From positions 17,373,142-17,437,141 of the forward strand of contig AP025071.1 of assembly GCA_036186865.1 (NCBI GenBank): a stretch of DNA of 64,000 nt, written 5' to 3'. Shown one piece after another: positions 22,107 through 33,925 of the stretch; positions within the stretch are counted from its first letter, which is position 1; the number at the start of each line of letters is the position of its first letter. Below the pieces are notes generated by a model. It did not search any database, was not told where the DNA came from, and saw nothing but the letters and a program-made list of their open reading frames with translations. The DNA comes from Eustoma russellianum (lineage: Eukaryota > Streptophyta > Magnoliopsida > Gentianales > Gentianaceae). The position numbers were made by a program, and so were the translations under genes.

Positions 22107-23018
22107 TGATGAGCCAAAAATACCCCCCCCCCCCCCGTTAGTCAATAACGGTCAACGGTAGAGTATGGACATAAAAATGTTAAAGTCCCGCGGGTCGGCC
22201 CACAATTTGACCAGGTCATATGTGGAAAAAAACGGTCCATCTCGGCCAAAACAGCTACAACGCCATCTCGGCCTAAAGGCCTCATCTCGGTCTTCAGCTC
22301 CATCTCGGCTATAGAGTAACTCGGCCAAAGGGCTGTACTCGGCCTCAGTTCCGTTTTACTCGACGATCTCGGACCATACTTGTGACGTCAGCTGCGGACA
22401 TCATAAAAGGCCTACCCATGTTCTTTGAGGTCGGCCACCTTCGTCTCAGCAAGCTGACCCTACACCCTAAGTCATCTCGGGCACTTCTGAGTACTTCTTG
22501 AAGATTTGACCTCGGCCCTAGGAGTTTACCCTAGGTAAGTCTGCCAGGTGAAACTCCCAGCCAGGTGTCTTAAACTAGCTTACTCAGCTCAGTACCGAGC
22601 CACGTGGCGAGTATGCAAGAGCAAGAGTCATCCATATAACCTCCTTGTCTGTCACGATTTCCGGGCTCTGCCCATGCATTGGCCCAAGCCGCCATATAAA
22701 AGGCAGAGAAGCAGGAGAGAGAAGGACAAGTAACATTTTCACAGCTTACTGCAATCAATCATCTTCCTCACGGTGAAATCACAGGTTTACCAAAAAAACC
22801 TTTACTTAAAACTTTCATCAATATTTAAACCTCTCCAAAAAATGGCCTCAACTGACTTGACCGTCGGAGGGTATTACCCGGGGCCATAGATCCCGGGTCC
22901 TCTGACCTCGTTCCTTTGTGCAGGTCGGCCAATCGCCCATTACAGACAACTGACGGAGAATTGACGGCATAACCCACCACATCACACTTAATACTTGGTG
23001 ATATATCTGACATCATCA
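22107..23018 (+). repeat. 3' LTR of the Tat element
   Basis: 912 bp, partner of 16566-17466; a longer C run near 22122 accounts for part of the length difference. No polypurine tract precedes it: the sequence just before is the inverted second RNase H, so the tract was lost or moved by the inversion. TATA-like TATAAAA at 22695. Confidence 0.9.
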
Positions 23019-23244
23019 TTGACAAACTCGACAATGAACGTAGAGAATAGCCAATCGAGCTGATCTTGATGAGCAAGTACCTGCCCAAAGCCTTGAAGAT
23101 CTAAAAATATGACTAAGTTTCCAGATTGCTCGGCTCAACAGTACAATAATTGATGAATCATTTGCATCCGTTATTAGTCATCACATGTCAAACAGCGTAG
23201 CCGCCGCATGCTCCCGTCACTTTTCAGACCTTGCAGATTTATTT

Positions 23245-23522
23245 AAAGGTTTAACCCCAACCAGTAATGATCCCTGTCACATCCAGTCCTAAAGGTAGTG
23301 TAGGGAGGTAAATCAGGTACCCAACGTCCCGCTAGCAGGAGCTTGGTCATTTACACAGTAGTCTGTATAAGTAGCCCCCAGCACTGCAGGCAAGCCTACA
23401 GGCCAAGAAGCTCCCACACTATGCACTTTCTGGGAAGGAGCTTTTTTTCCTTTGGCAAGAATTGAACTCTTGACCCCCCCTTTCAAGAACCTCTGCTCGG
23501 AACCAGTTGGACTATGTCCTGG
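23245..23522 (-). mobile_element. tRNA-derived SINE, 278 bp, with 18-bp TSD
   Basis: Absent from the right copy (site at 56430-56447). Flanked by a perfect 18-bp repeat GACCTTGCAGATTTATTT (23227-23244, 23523-23540). On the minus strand it opens with an A-box-like TAGTCCAACTGG, then a B-box-like GAGTTCAATTC about 40 bases on, a body, and ends at an AAACCTTT/AAAT tail at the low-coordinate side. Size, promoter boxes and a long TSD identify a SINE mobilised by LINE machinery. The family was not recognised. Confidence 0.85.
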
Positions 23523-23540
23523 GACCTTGCAGATTTATTT

Positions 23541-23831
23541 GACTTTGTCCATCTTCACTCATCATAGAGTTCCCGTGAAAATCTTCACTTGATGTCGAAA
23601 CTTGGAAGGCCAAATCCAGCTACTATTCAATTTATTTTAATTTTTTTTAATCAAAGGGGCAAGCACTATTCTGTCAATTAAGTCTTAATTAAGTACTTCA
23701 AGAATACCTAAAAAATCTGAAAAAAACTTTCGCCGATAAAACCTAGTTTAAATGGCTAGAATTAAGACTCAATGAATGAAACATGAAACATCTACTAGTA
23801 TACAGTTCTTTTAATTTCACACTAGTATATT
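23541..23831. other. Duplicated backbone, no gene seen
   Basis: Matches 56448-56742. AT-rich, no coding evidence. Confidence 0.6.
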
Positions 23832-24098
23832 TGTTAAGGAATAGTCATCCGTCCGTCCGTCAACCACAGTGCCTTCATCCTTCCAGACGGTTCTCAACAA
23901 ACTCAACATTTAAGTAGCTTTACTTAAATCACAACCAACTAGATTAGCTAGACTAAACAACATTGTTATTATCTTGTTATCTTGTTGTAACAAACATTTT
24001 GAGTTGTGCCAAAATCCTTGTTGTAAACCCTATAAAACCGAGTGTAACATGTATATAGAGACATGAACGAAATACCATTTTACTCGATAAATCTTATA
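23832..24098 (+). repeat. 5' LTR of the Ale-like Copia
   Basis: 267 bp, TGTTAAGGAATAG...CTTATA. It ends in TA rather than the canonical CA, placed by the adjacent primer site and by the TSD. TATAAAA at 24031-24037 is a likely TATA box. Confidence 0.85.
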
Positions 24099-24111
24099 TG
24101 GTATCAGAGCC
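24099..24111 (+). other. Primer-binding site (initiator tRNA-Met type)
   Basis: TGGTATCAGAGCC directly after the 5' LTR, the standard complement of plant initiator tRNA-Met. Confidence 0.92.
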
Positions 24112-24159
24112 CTACGACTCCAGCGAGTTCTGTTAACTTTCGGCTTCATCCTTTTCATT

Positions 24160-25612
24160 ATGGCAGAGAGTTTGACCAACAAGCATGGGTCTCTTGATGG
24201 AGTCATTGCAATTAATGTTGCATCACAATTACCTATCAAACTAAACAAGAACAACTTTTCTTCTTGGAAAGCTCAGTTCGATGTCTTGCTCTATGGATAT
24301 GATCTCATGGGGTTTCTTGATGAAAGTAGACCATGCCCCCCGCAACACACATGCGATAAAGATGGTACTGCACAGCCTAATCCGGATTATGCTATCTGGG
24401 TTCGGCAGGACAAGATGCTGCTTCATGCTTTACTTGCGTCAGTCTCAGAAACCGTGGTTTCGTTAATCGCCACGGCCTCCACCTCGCGTGATGCCTGGAC
24501 GAAGCTTCACAGGTTGTATGCCAATAAGTCTCGTTCCCACATAATGAATCTCAAGGAGAAACTTACCAATATCAAGTGTGACACTCAGTCAGTTGCTGAT
24601 TATCTTCAAACTATTAAAGGCATTGCGGATGAGTTGGCCCTCGTTGACACTCATCTCAGTGATGATGATCTCACTATTTTTCCGCTCAATGGGCTCAGTA
24701 GCAGCTTCCGAGAAATCTCTGCTGCTATTTGGGCTCGTGATACTCCAATCACCTTTGAAGAGCTTCATGATAAACTAGTAGAGCATGAAGCATTCCTTAA
24801 GCGTGAAGAAACTCGTAAGGGATCTTCTGTCACTATTCATGCTACTCAGCTGTTCGTAGTGGAACTTCAAACACCTATCAAGGCGGGTTTCGGCATGGCA
24901 ATAATCGGTCCTTCTCTCGGAAAACGTCTTCTAATCAAAGCATGCAGCAGCCGGTATTCTTCAATGGAGGTCAGGCCGTGTCCAATACTAGGAACCCGCG
25001 TCATCCTTCACAGCCTGGGGTGACTTGTCAGTTCTGTCAGAAACGAGGACACACATCAAGACAGTGCTACTCCCTTAAGCGGTCCTTACAGCAAGTGCAG
25101 CAACCCGAAATTCATCTCACCACACCAAGTTCGAAGCACAACTGGGTTCTAGATTCTGGGGCATCACACCATGTTACTAATGACCTAAACACTCTTTTCC
25201 ATCACCAATCCTATGAGGGTCCTGATGATGTTCTCCTAGGCGATGGCACTGGCCTTACCATCACAAATACTTGTTCTTCTATCATTCGTTCTCCTTCTAA
25301 ATCCTTCGTTTTATCTGATGTCTTACATGTTCCTTTTCTGACTAGAAACTTAATTTCTGTCTCTAAATTTTGTCAGCATAATAGTGCATCTATTGAATTC
25401 TTTCATTCTTCGTTTGTTGTTAAGGATCTCAAAACGGGGGCGAAGCTTGCTCGCGGGCGGACCAAGGGTGACCTCTACGAATGGGAAGCGTTACCCCCTG
25501 TGGCCACACGTGACTTGGACCACGCACCCGTACCGCACCCAACTGTTAAGCAGGTTCATGTCAGTACAAAGCCGGCCATGTCAACCTGGCATCATCGTCT
25601 TGGCCACCCTTC
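24160..25612 (+). pseudogene. Copia gag and protease, 5' half of the split gag-pol
   Basis: The ATG at 24160 starts MAESLTNKHGSL; the gag core (UBN2 type) follows: LNKNNFSSWKAQFDVLL, DAWTKLHRLYANKS, LTNIKCDTQSVADYL. A frameshift near 24890-24940 leads into a CCHC knuckle CQFCQKRGHTSRQC, then the protease NWVLDSGASHHVTND (active Asp intact) and the pre-integrase WHHRLGHPS, where coding is cut at 25612 by the SIRE element. It resumes at 36917. The frameshift and the insertion make it inactive. Confidence 0.88.
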
Positions 25613-25967
25613 TGTAGAGAAAAGGGGGTTTGAGTGATTACAAAATGCATGATTTAAATAACGTGCATTAAAGAAATGCATGACACGTTTTATGACTTGA
25701 CACGTTTTTGCATGAAACCTGCCTTATATAGTTCATATATAATGTTGCCGTACTAACGAGCCATGAAGCTTTAAAGCTTACATCAAATGGCGAACATTTG
25801 TTGTGTTTGAACTATTTTCAGGTGCCACAATTAATGAACTAAACTAGTTCACTAAGTGAAGTACTTAGTTAAATGAACTAAGTAGTTCATTAAATGGTGA
25901 TATATTTGGAGAAGGCACAAAGGCAACAAATTGAAGAATGGAAAGTTTTCTCCTCTCTTTATACACG

Positions 25968-26010
<43 letters not shown>

Positions 26011-28612
26011 GAATTTTTTTTTAAAATGCACTATACACATATATTCCAACGTACTACCAACACGTTATATATTTTACGAACGTACGTTAACATCACACCA
26101 CTATATTTACCTCATATTTATGAATATATTCAGGTCTTATATCATATGATATAATCATGGTGATGACAAAATTATTACGACACGTTACAAGGTTCTAAAC
26201 CAAAAATTGTCGTATCGGGTGAATACCGAAACTGCGCCAACGTGTCACATACTTGCCATATATAGATGGTCAGCCACTACACTTCAAAAATGACCAGAAA
26301 TTTCGTGGTCCACATGTTATTTTCATCCATAAAATCATTCCATGTTGGCACACACAAATCACCCCCAATTAAGGCCAAATTGTGGAGATTACAAATTCAA
26401 CTTTTTAAGCACATGGGGCGCCACTTATTTCATCCATTAGAGCTGAATATTCAAGTTATTCTATGTATATTATGTGTGACATAATATATATAACATGTGC
26501 AAAAATTTTGAATTTAATCGGAGAAAAATCGCGTAATCGACAAAAGTCGAAAATTCGGTTTTCTACGAACACAACACATGGAACGTTTTTGGCATGACAT
26601 ATAACATGTATCTAGACACTTTTTACATACTCTATACATTCTAAAATGTTCTAGAAAAATCAATTTAGGGCTGATTAGAATATACCATATGTGTATAATT
26701 ATTGTGCACTATTTTACAAAGTTTGCAAAAATAAAATTCAGCACATGTGCAACCATTGTCACACGCCTACTACAGCTTTGATGAAGCATATGTGGAGCCT
26801 AGTTGGCATCTTGATTAGCCAAGAATGAATTATACAAGGTTGGTGACATAAAGGAATGAGTTACACAAGGTAATATTTCAAACTATGTCACATTTGTAAC
26901 ACATGCTGAAAATTTCAGCATGTGCATCTTGAGCTAGCCGAATTTCTTAGGCTTAATTGTGCCATATTTACTTCTTTACATTGAATGGATTGATTGGAAG
27001 AGAAAATGGCAATCTTTTGAAGATGTTAAGGAAATATTGTGATGATATTTAAAATATCACACATGCTGAAAATTTCAGCATGTGTTGAATATATATGGCC
27101 GAATTTTTGTCTTGAAATTAAGCATATTTGATTTTTCATTTTCAAGGGAATAATCTGTACCAACATGGCAACAATTTGAATGTATCTTAGATAGTGCACG
27201 TGCTGAAAATTTCAGCATGTGGAAGAATCAAGGTGGCCGAAATTTATAAAGTTAAAGGTGATGAATTGTCTTGCAAATTTTATGAAATTTAATATGAGAC
27301 TTATGGCAACATTTTATGGCTAATTGGCACATGTTCTTAAGTGTTATTTTAAGATTTATACAGTCATCAAATGATGACAACTTTCATCCAATCAATGAGT
27401 GCCAAGTAAGCAAGGCTATAATGATCATCCAATGAGAAGTTGCCAAGTAAGCAAGTGAATGTCACAATGATGCAAAATATTCTTCCAAGGACTTAAAAGA
27501 TAATTTTCAAGGGGAAGAGCAAGGCAAAGGGGGTGGCCACATTGTTGATAAAAAGGAAAGAAGGAGAGCAAACAAAAAAAAAGACAAGTCTTACAAATCC
27601 AAGAGCTTAAAAACGTTTTCACCATCTTCTTCTTCTACACTTCTTTCTTCTTCTTTCTCAAAGCCTATTGTATTCATATTCATACATATTGAATAGGCTT
27701 CATATATACCACCATACACTTTATATTGTTGTAAAAGATTGATCAAGGTGTGATCAATCTTGCATCCGCTAGGTGGTGGTGTTCGTGATCATTGTAATCG
27801 CTTACAAGGTTTGTAAAGGGTTGTAGTTGGTGTGTAACTCCATCAACCCTGTGTGGCAAGGTGTTGTTTGTTGTTTTGTGATTAGTGATAACCGAGGAAG
27901 GTGTCCTTGAAGACTGGAGTAGGTTGATTTAACCGAACCAGTATAAAATTCCTTGTGTTCTTTACTTTTCAGCACTTACTTTCATTTTTCAGCACAGTGC
28001 ATCATTTCCATCACGTTCTTAAAAATAGTAAACGAACTTTAAAAATCACCAAACTTTCCAGAAACATTAAGGTTCATTTGGCACAAGTTTCAACCTTTTG
28101 GACAAATATAAGTCATCCAAACGTCAAAAGTTCTGAGACTAGTGCAGTCTGATTTTCAGGCTTGCAAAGGTTGAGACTTTGAATGTATTTGACTAACTTC
28201 CCAAAAGAATTTTTCAAAACTATTTCAACCCAATTGAATAAACATAATAAGGGGTTTGTCATTAAATTTTTAGACCATTTGGAGTCACAGTTTAGTCAGA
28301 ATTAAATTTTCAAATCAGACTACTGTTTCTCCAGATTTGCGCAATCTGACCATAAATGACTTTTGAAAGGGTTAAAGGTTGAATTTTAATCTGAAATTTT
28401 TAGGAGATACTCAGAAAATCTGAGACTAAGATCTCTCCAAATTTCAGAATTTTTGAAGACCTGTATCCTAGTTCGAAAAACGTTTCAAAACAGGTCCTGA
28501 AAACAAAATCTGCTTTTAGAAGTTGGGTTTTTGGTTTAAAACAATTTTAAAAACCAAATTTTCCGCACCCACTATTCAACCCCCCTTCTAGTGGTGCCTT
28601 GGAGATCCTACA
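25613..28612 (+). repeat. 5' LTR of the SIRE element
   Basis: 3000 bp. Contains a TA run (25975-26005), three 23-nt near-palindromes (26901, 27061, 27198), and a CT-rich stretch with TTCTTC repeats near 27625-27660. Short open frames within it are shared by both LTRs but have no coding signature. Confidence 0.92.
26901..27220. repeat. Three near-palindromic modules in the SIRE 5' LTR
   Basis: Copies at 26901-26923, 27061-27083 and 27198-27220: ACATGCTGAAA, one A, TTTCAGCATGT (third copy ACGTG at the start). Each is followed 12-25 bases later by a (T)GGCCGAA or AGCCGAA box and is preceded by C, giving CACATGCTG/CAGCATGTG, which overlaps CACATG E-box-like cores. Possible protein-binding or hairpin elements; function not shown. 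Confidence 0.75.
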
Positions 28613-28614
28613 TG

Positions 28615-28629
28615 TGGTATCAGAGGTGC
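28615..28629 (+). other. Primer-binding site of the SIRE element
   Basis: TGGTATCAGAGGTGC two bases after the 5' LTR, matching the initiator tRNA-Met type sequence common in SIRE elements. Confidence 0.88.
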
Positions 28630-28669
28630 AGAAACACTCACAACAAAAAGATCCAACGATCTAAGTGAG

Positions 28670-30009
28670 ATGGCAACCACAAACTTCAAAACCGAGCAAG
28701 AAGGTATGTCTAGTCAAAGGCCTCCTCTTTTTGACGGTGAGTCTTTTATTTAATGGAAGTTAAGAATGAAACTTTTTCTTATGGCTATTGATATTGATCT
28801 ATGGTCCATTATAGAAGATGGTTGATTTGTTCCGTCAAAATTATCCGCTGTAGATGGAGTCACACTAGAGGTTGTTAAGCCTAAATAAGAGTATACTAGT
28901 GATGATAAAAAGAGACTGAGCAAAATGCTAGAGCCATGCAATTACTTTTAAATGGGCTAAGTAAAAGTGAATCTAGCTATGTTTCTAATTGCTCTAGTGC
29001 TCAAGAAATGTGGAGAATTCTTGAGATGAAACACGAAGGGACTAGTCAAGTGAAAGAGTCCAAAATTAACATGCTTATGTCCACACTTAAGTAATTTAAA
29101 TTATTGCCAAATGAGTCTATCGTTCATATGGATCTACGCTTGACTAACATTTACAATTCTCTTGAGTCTCTTGGCAAAGCCTTCTCTATGAAGGAAAAGG
29201 TCCAAAAGGTATTACAAAGCCTTCCATCCGAATGGGACCCTAAAGTGATGGCTATAGAGGAGAGCAAAGAAACCAAATCAATTAAAATGGAGGAACTAAT
29301 TGGATCACTTAAGGTATATGAAAACAAACTCACTATAAGAAAATCGGAATCATCATCAAAACAAGGTAAGACTATTGCTTTTAAATCAAATGAATACGTC
29401 TCTACTTCTTCCGATCACGTAGATGATAGTGATTCTGAATCAGACAACGATGACTTAATTTTATTGGCTAAAGGCTTGAGAAAATTCATGAGAAAGTCAT
29501 TTAAAAACAAATCTAAGGCTACTTCTACTAAAAGAAATAAAAATAAAATAAATGACAAGGACGTTAAATGCTACGAATGCGGTAAACTTGGACATCTATC
29601 ATATGACTGCCCTAACAAGGACAAGCAAACAAACAAACACCCTGACAAGGATCGGACCAAAAATAGACTCGTCTCAGAACCTAAGCAAAGGAGAAGAGCT
29701 CTCAAGGCCTCCACTTGGAGTAACACATCTGATTCTGAGACTGATACAGAAGAGGAGACTGCACAAGTATGCTTTGTATCCAAAGCATCAAACGAGGTAT
29801 CTTCTGACTCTGATTCTGACTCTGAGCCTTCATATGATGATCTTTTCAGTCAGTATTTAGAATTGCATAAATTTACTAAGACTCTCGCAAAAGAAAAGAA
29901 GCGATTAATTGAAGACAAGAAGCTGTTGGAATCTTCTAACACGAATCTTGTTGCTCAATTAAACGATTCAAAAGAAGAGTCGTCATGCATCATAAATGCA
30001 TTAAAATAA
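28670..30009 (+). pseudogene. SIRE gag, broken
   Basis: The ATG at 28670 (MATTNFKTEQEGM) opens a frame with FDGESFI then TAA at 28751, where relatives have a Tyr or Trp context. A frame change near 28920 leads into AMQLLLNGLSKSES (as translated across the break) and the long frame from about 29104 (MKEKVQKVLQSLPSEWDPKV). A CCHC knuckle, CYECGKLGHLSYDC, lies at about 29570-29611, followed by acidic Ser/Asp clusters and a coiled-coil C-terminus, as usual in SIRE gag. It stops at TAA 30007. Nonsense and frameshift mutations inactivate it. Confidence 0.85.
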
Positions 30010-30731
30010 GAGATCGCATCATTGACAACATATAATAATGAAATAAAATCCAAGATTTCAAATTTGAAATCAAGGAATACGGATTTAGAAAAAATGATGA
30101 AACAGTTTGATACGGGATCTAACATGCTAGATCGTATTATTTTATCACAAAAACATGATAGTGATAAAACTGGATTAGGATACATTGAGACAAACGAAGC
30201 ATCATCTAAACCAACCAAGTTTGTTTTGTCTAAGAAAGTAGACACATCAAAGGTATACATAGCGCCTAAAGTAACCCAAAGACCCCCTCTCCTCTCATCT
30301 CGTCATATCATACGAAATATAATTATGTGCCGTATAAATATGAAAAGAAACAAGTGATGCATACACGACATTCATTTCATCTATCTAGATCACGCACTAT
30401 GCACACCAACATGAGGACATATCAAAAACACACACCATATGATGCGTATAAAGGAGTTCTCGGCCAAAGGCCTAAAGTCCACTCACCACATGTCTACTAC
30501 ATTGCTCCTTCATCTACATTCTTACCATTTGCTAGACCGAGAATGATCACCCAAGTATGGGTGCCGAAAGGTACTTTTACTATGAGGTGAATAACTAACT
30601 CATAAGGACCCAAAATTAAAAGGGTACCTAAATCATTGTTGCACATTGCAGGGAACCCACACATCAAAAGACACATCTATCAAATGGTTCCTTCACAGTG
30701 GTTGCTCGAGGAACATGACGGGTGACCGAGC
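30010..30731 (+). pseudogene. SIRE gag tail and protease with mutated active site
   Basis: After the gag stop another frame continues the coiled coil (KSKISNLKSRNTDLEKMM). The protease motif appears at 30682-30720 as KWFLHSGCSRNMTGD, where family members have an Asp before SGC; here codon 30694-30696 is CAC (His). The catalytic Asp is thus lost. A one-base shift at about 30731 leads to the integrase-RT frame. Confidence 0.8.
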
Positions 30732-32927
30732 TTGTTCACAAAGTTGAAGAAGGTCACAAAAGGCGGATCCGTGACCTTTGGAGACAACAATGAAGGAAGA
30801 ATCATCGGAAAAGGTACAATCGGAAGCTCAAGCACCCTTCAAATCTCCAACGTCTTTTCGGTAAGCAACTTATCCTATAATCTTCTTAGCATCTCACAAT
30901 TTATTGACAACGGTTTTTATGTGTGTTTTACTCATCCATATTGTAATTTAATAAATAAAAATAGAGAAACGGTTTTAAAAGGAAAAAGGAAAGGAAATAT
31001 TTTCGCACTTTCCATGGATGATATGTTAGACGCTAAGATTAAGTGTTTTATATCAAATGAACCTAACATAAATTTGTGGCATAGACGTTTAGGACACATC
31101 GACAATTCTACACTTGAAAAACTTCAACGAAAGAACTTAATACGAGGATTGTCCAAACTCGATTTAGACAACTTTCAGTTGTGTGAATCTTGTATTAGAG
31201 GCAAACAAACACGCGAGTCACTTAAACCTAAAAATGAAATAAGCACGACTAGAGTTTTAAAATTATTACACAATGATTTGTTTGGTCCTAGTCGCACCAC
31301 GAGTCTCAGTGGACGTCATTATGCATGTGTTATTATTGATGATTTTTTTCGTTACACTTGGACCTTATTTCTTGCACATAAAGATGATAGTGCCATTCAG
31401 ATTGCAAAACTAATAAAACAACTTGAAAATCAATATGGTTTAAATGTGAAAAAGATCAGAAGAGATAGAGGCGGTGAATTTAAAAACAAGGACATGATTG
31501 CATTTTGCGAAGAAAAAGGAATCAAATACGAATTTTCACCACCTAGAGCTCCACAACTAAATGGAGTAGTAGAAAGAAAGAATATGACACTACAAGAAAT
31601 CGCTAGAAGTATGTTGTGTGAAAATAAATTGCCTAGATTTTTGTGGGCGGAAGCCGTAAATTGTGCATGCTACATAGTTAATCGTTTGTCTATTAGAAAG
31701 AAAATAAATAAAACGCCTTATGAGATATTAAATGATCGCATGCCTAAAATTGATTACTTCCGTGTGTTTGGTTGCAAATGCTTTGTTCTAAATACAAAAG
31801 ATAATTTAGATAAGTTTGAATCTAAATCAATTGAATGCATCTTTGTTGGGTATTCTGTGAATTCAAAAGCATATAGATGTTATGATCCCATCACTAGGCA
31901 AATTCTAGAATCCATTCATGTGAAGTTTAATGAATTTGGTGAGATTGATAAAGATAAAGAATATGACGATGATTTTGAATTAAAACATGTATTGCATGAT
32001 GATGATGGCACGCATGATACACTAGAAATGCATGATCACTTAGAAATGCATGAGAACGTAGAAAATAATCAACTAAGATGGCATAGAGATCACCCACACG
32101 ATCTCATTACAGGTGATATCACTCACGGTGTGTGCCCTCGTAGAAGAATAAATCCGGAGGAAATACAACAATTCCATGCCATGATATCTGAAATTGAACC
32201 TAAAAATGTGTTTGATGCTTTAAATGATTCTTCTTGGATTGACGCTATGCATGATGAACTTAATCAATTCGTAAGAAATGATGTATGGGATTTAGTGCCA
32301 CGACCACAAGATAAGACTATAATAGCCACAAAGTGGGTGTTTAGAAATAAAATGAATGAAGAAGGAAAAGTCGTTAGAAACAAGGCCAGACTTGTAGCAC
32401 AAGGATATAATCAAGAAGAAGAAATAGATTATGACGAAACATTTGCACTCGTAGCACGTTTAGAAGCCATACGACCTTTACTTGCTATTGCTTGCATGAA
32501 AGGTTTTAAACTTTATCAAATGGACGTGAAATGTGCATTTTTAAATGGTTTTATACAAGAAGAAATATACGTGAAACAACCACCCGGTTTTGAAGATTTG
32601 AAATTAAAGAAGACACTATATGGTTTAAAGCAAGCATCTATGGCATGGTATGATCGTTTTGCTACTTTCATTTTAGAAAACGATTTTAAAAGAGGCACTA
32701 TAGATATCACTCTATTTTTAAAACAAGATAAATCGGATTTACTAATCATTCAAATTTATGTTGATGAGATCATTTTTGGCTCTACATCTCATAAACTTGT
32801 TGAAGATTTCGAAACTTGCATGAAATCCGAATTTGAAATGTCTATGTTTGGTGAATTGAATTACTTTCTTGGCTTGCAGATTAAACAAACTAGTAAAGGT
32901 ATACATATAGCCAAGTTAAGTATATAA
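30732..32927 (+). pseudogene. SIRE integrase and reverse transcriptase
   Basis: A frame of 731 codons, open from TTG 30732 by continuity rather than by a start codon. In order: NLWHRRLGHIDNSTLEKL (pre-integrase), CESCIRGKQ zinc part, integrase core with HNDLFGPS, IDDFFRYTW, RRDRGGEF and NGVVERKN (acidic triad present), then RT with KWVFRNKMNEEGKVV, KARLVAQGYNQEEEIDY, YQMDVKCAFLNG, YVKQPPGFED and KTLYGLKQASMAWYDR. The polymerase motif is YVDE instead of YVDD (GAG at 32766-32768), expected to abolish synthesis. It ends at TAA in HIAKLSI. Confidence 0.9.
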
Positions 32928-33705
32928 ATGACATGATTAAAAAGTTCAATTTTGAGAATTTAAAACCGTATCCCACCCTTATGAGTGTCACCACTAAACT
33001 AGATAAAGATGAACATGGTAAGGACTTTGATAACACTTTATATAGGTCTATGAGTGGCTCTTTGCTCTATCTTACTGCTAGTAGACCTGATATCATGTTC
33101 AGTGTATGTATTGTGCACGTTTTCAAAGTCAACCAAACGTAACTCATTATAATGCTGTGAAAAGAATATTTCACTATATTAAGCACACACCCACTTTAGG
33201 CATTTGGTATAATAAAGATTGTGAATTTAACTTTCATGCCTATACTGACGCAGATTATGGTGGATGTAAAATAGATAGGAAAAGCACGAGTGGCACTTGT
33301 CAATTTATAGGAAATTCACTTATTTCATGGTTTTCTAAAAAGCAAGCAAGCGTAGCCTTATCCACCACTGAAGCTAAATACATGGCACTTAGTCTTTGTT
33401 GCACACAATTACTATGGCTAAAACAACAACTTTCTGACTTTGGGATTATGGTAAATCAAATTCCAATTTATTGTGATAGTTTGAGTGCCATAAACTTATC
33501 TAAGAACCTAGTTCTACATTATAAGGCAAAGCATATAGAAGTAAGCTATCATTTCCTTTGTGATCACGTAAATAATGGTGATACTGTCATAGATGACGTA
33601 CGCACCAAGGCACAAGTAGCTGACATCTTTACTAAAGTACTAAATCAAGCCACGTATGAAAATCTTCGTTCTAAATTAGGCATGATTTCTGCTGATTTGA
33701 TTTGA
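32928..33705 (+). pseudogene. SIRE RNase H, frameshifted
   Basis: Continues RT in another frame (MIKKFNFENLKPYPTLMS, SMSGSLLYLTASRPDIMF), shifts again near 33115 (ARFQSQPNVTHYNAVKRI), and contains the RNase H motifs YTDADYGGCKIDRKSTSG, STTEAKYMALSLC, CDSLSAINLSKN and HIEVSYHFL, ending IFTKVLNQATYENLRSKLG. Two frame changes break the pol. Confidence 0.87.
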
Positions 33706-33911
33706 TATTTCTTCCATCTTTATATGCACTTTTGGTTGTCTTTCCAAAATAAAGGGCGAGAGAATGCATGATTTAAGAGGGAGAGCGAGATTTATTGCAC
33801 AAATCAAGGGGGAGAAAATTTGAAATTTGAAATTTAAAATTTGAATTTGTGCATGATTGAAGGGGGAGCGACAAAATTTAAATCATGAACTTAGGTTATT
33901 TTGTAAATCAT

Positions 33912-33925
33912 CAAAAGGGGGAGAT
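33912..33925 (+). other. Polypurine tract of the SIRE element
   Basis: CAAAAGGGGGAGAT immediately before the 3' LTR at 33926, the normal SIRE plus-strand primer. Confidence 0.88.

Larger units (their letters stand above)
16566..23018 (+). mobile_element. Tat-lineage Ty3/gypsy element with inverted 3' module
   Basis: 6.45-kb element bounded by the TSD TTGAC (16561-16565, 23019-23023). The right copy shows the unoccupied site near 56217-56222. LTRs are 901 and 912 bp, beginning TGATGAGCC and ending CATCATCA. Order: LTR, primer site, gag, protease, RT, RNase H on the plus strand, then a segment with a second RNase H and a coiled-coil gene fragment on the minus strand, LTR. No integrase is present. 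The pro-pol frame resembles plant Tat elements (DTGSAVNIMY protease, YIDDML RT). It cannot transpose by itself. Confidence 0.9.

Noticed and set aside
24097..24115. A tRNA gene at the TGGTATCAGAGC sequences
   Set aside because: These are primer-binding sites complementary to a tRNA 3' end; no cloverleaf surrounds them.
25894..27625. Frames repeated in both SIRE LTRs (and 34244-35917)
   Set aside because: Same reason; they cross TA runs and contain no motifs.
33706..33925. Env-like ORF between SIRE pol and the 3' LTR
   Set aside because: Some SIRE elements have one, but here only about 220 bases of non-coding purine-rich DNA lie between the RNase H stop and the LTR.
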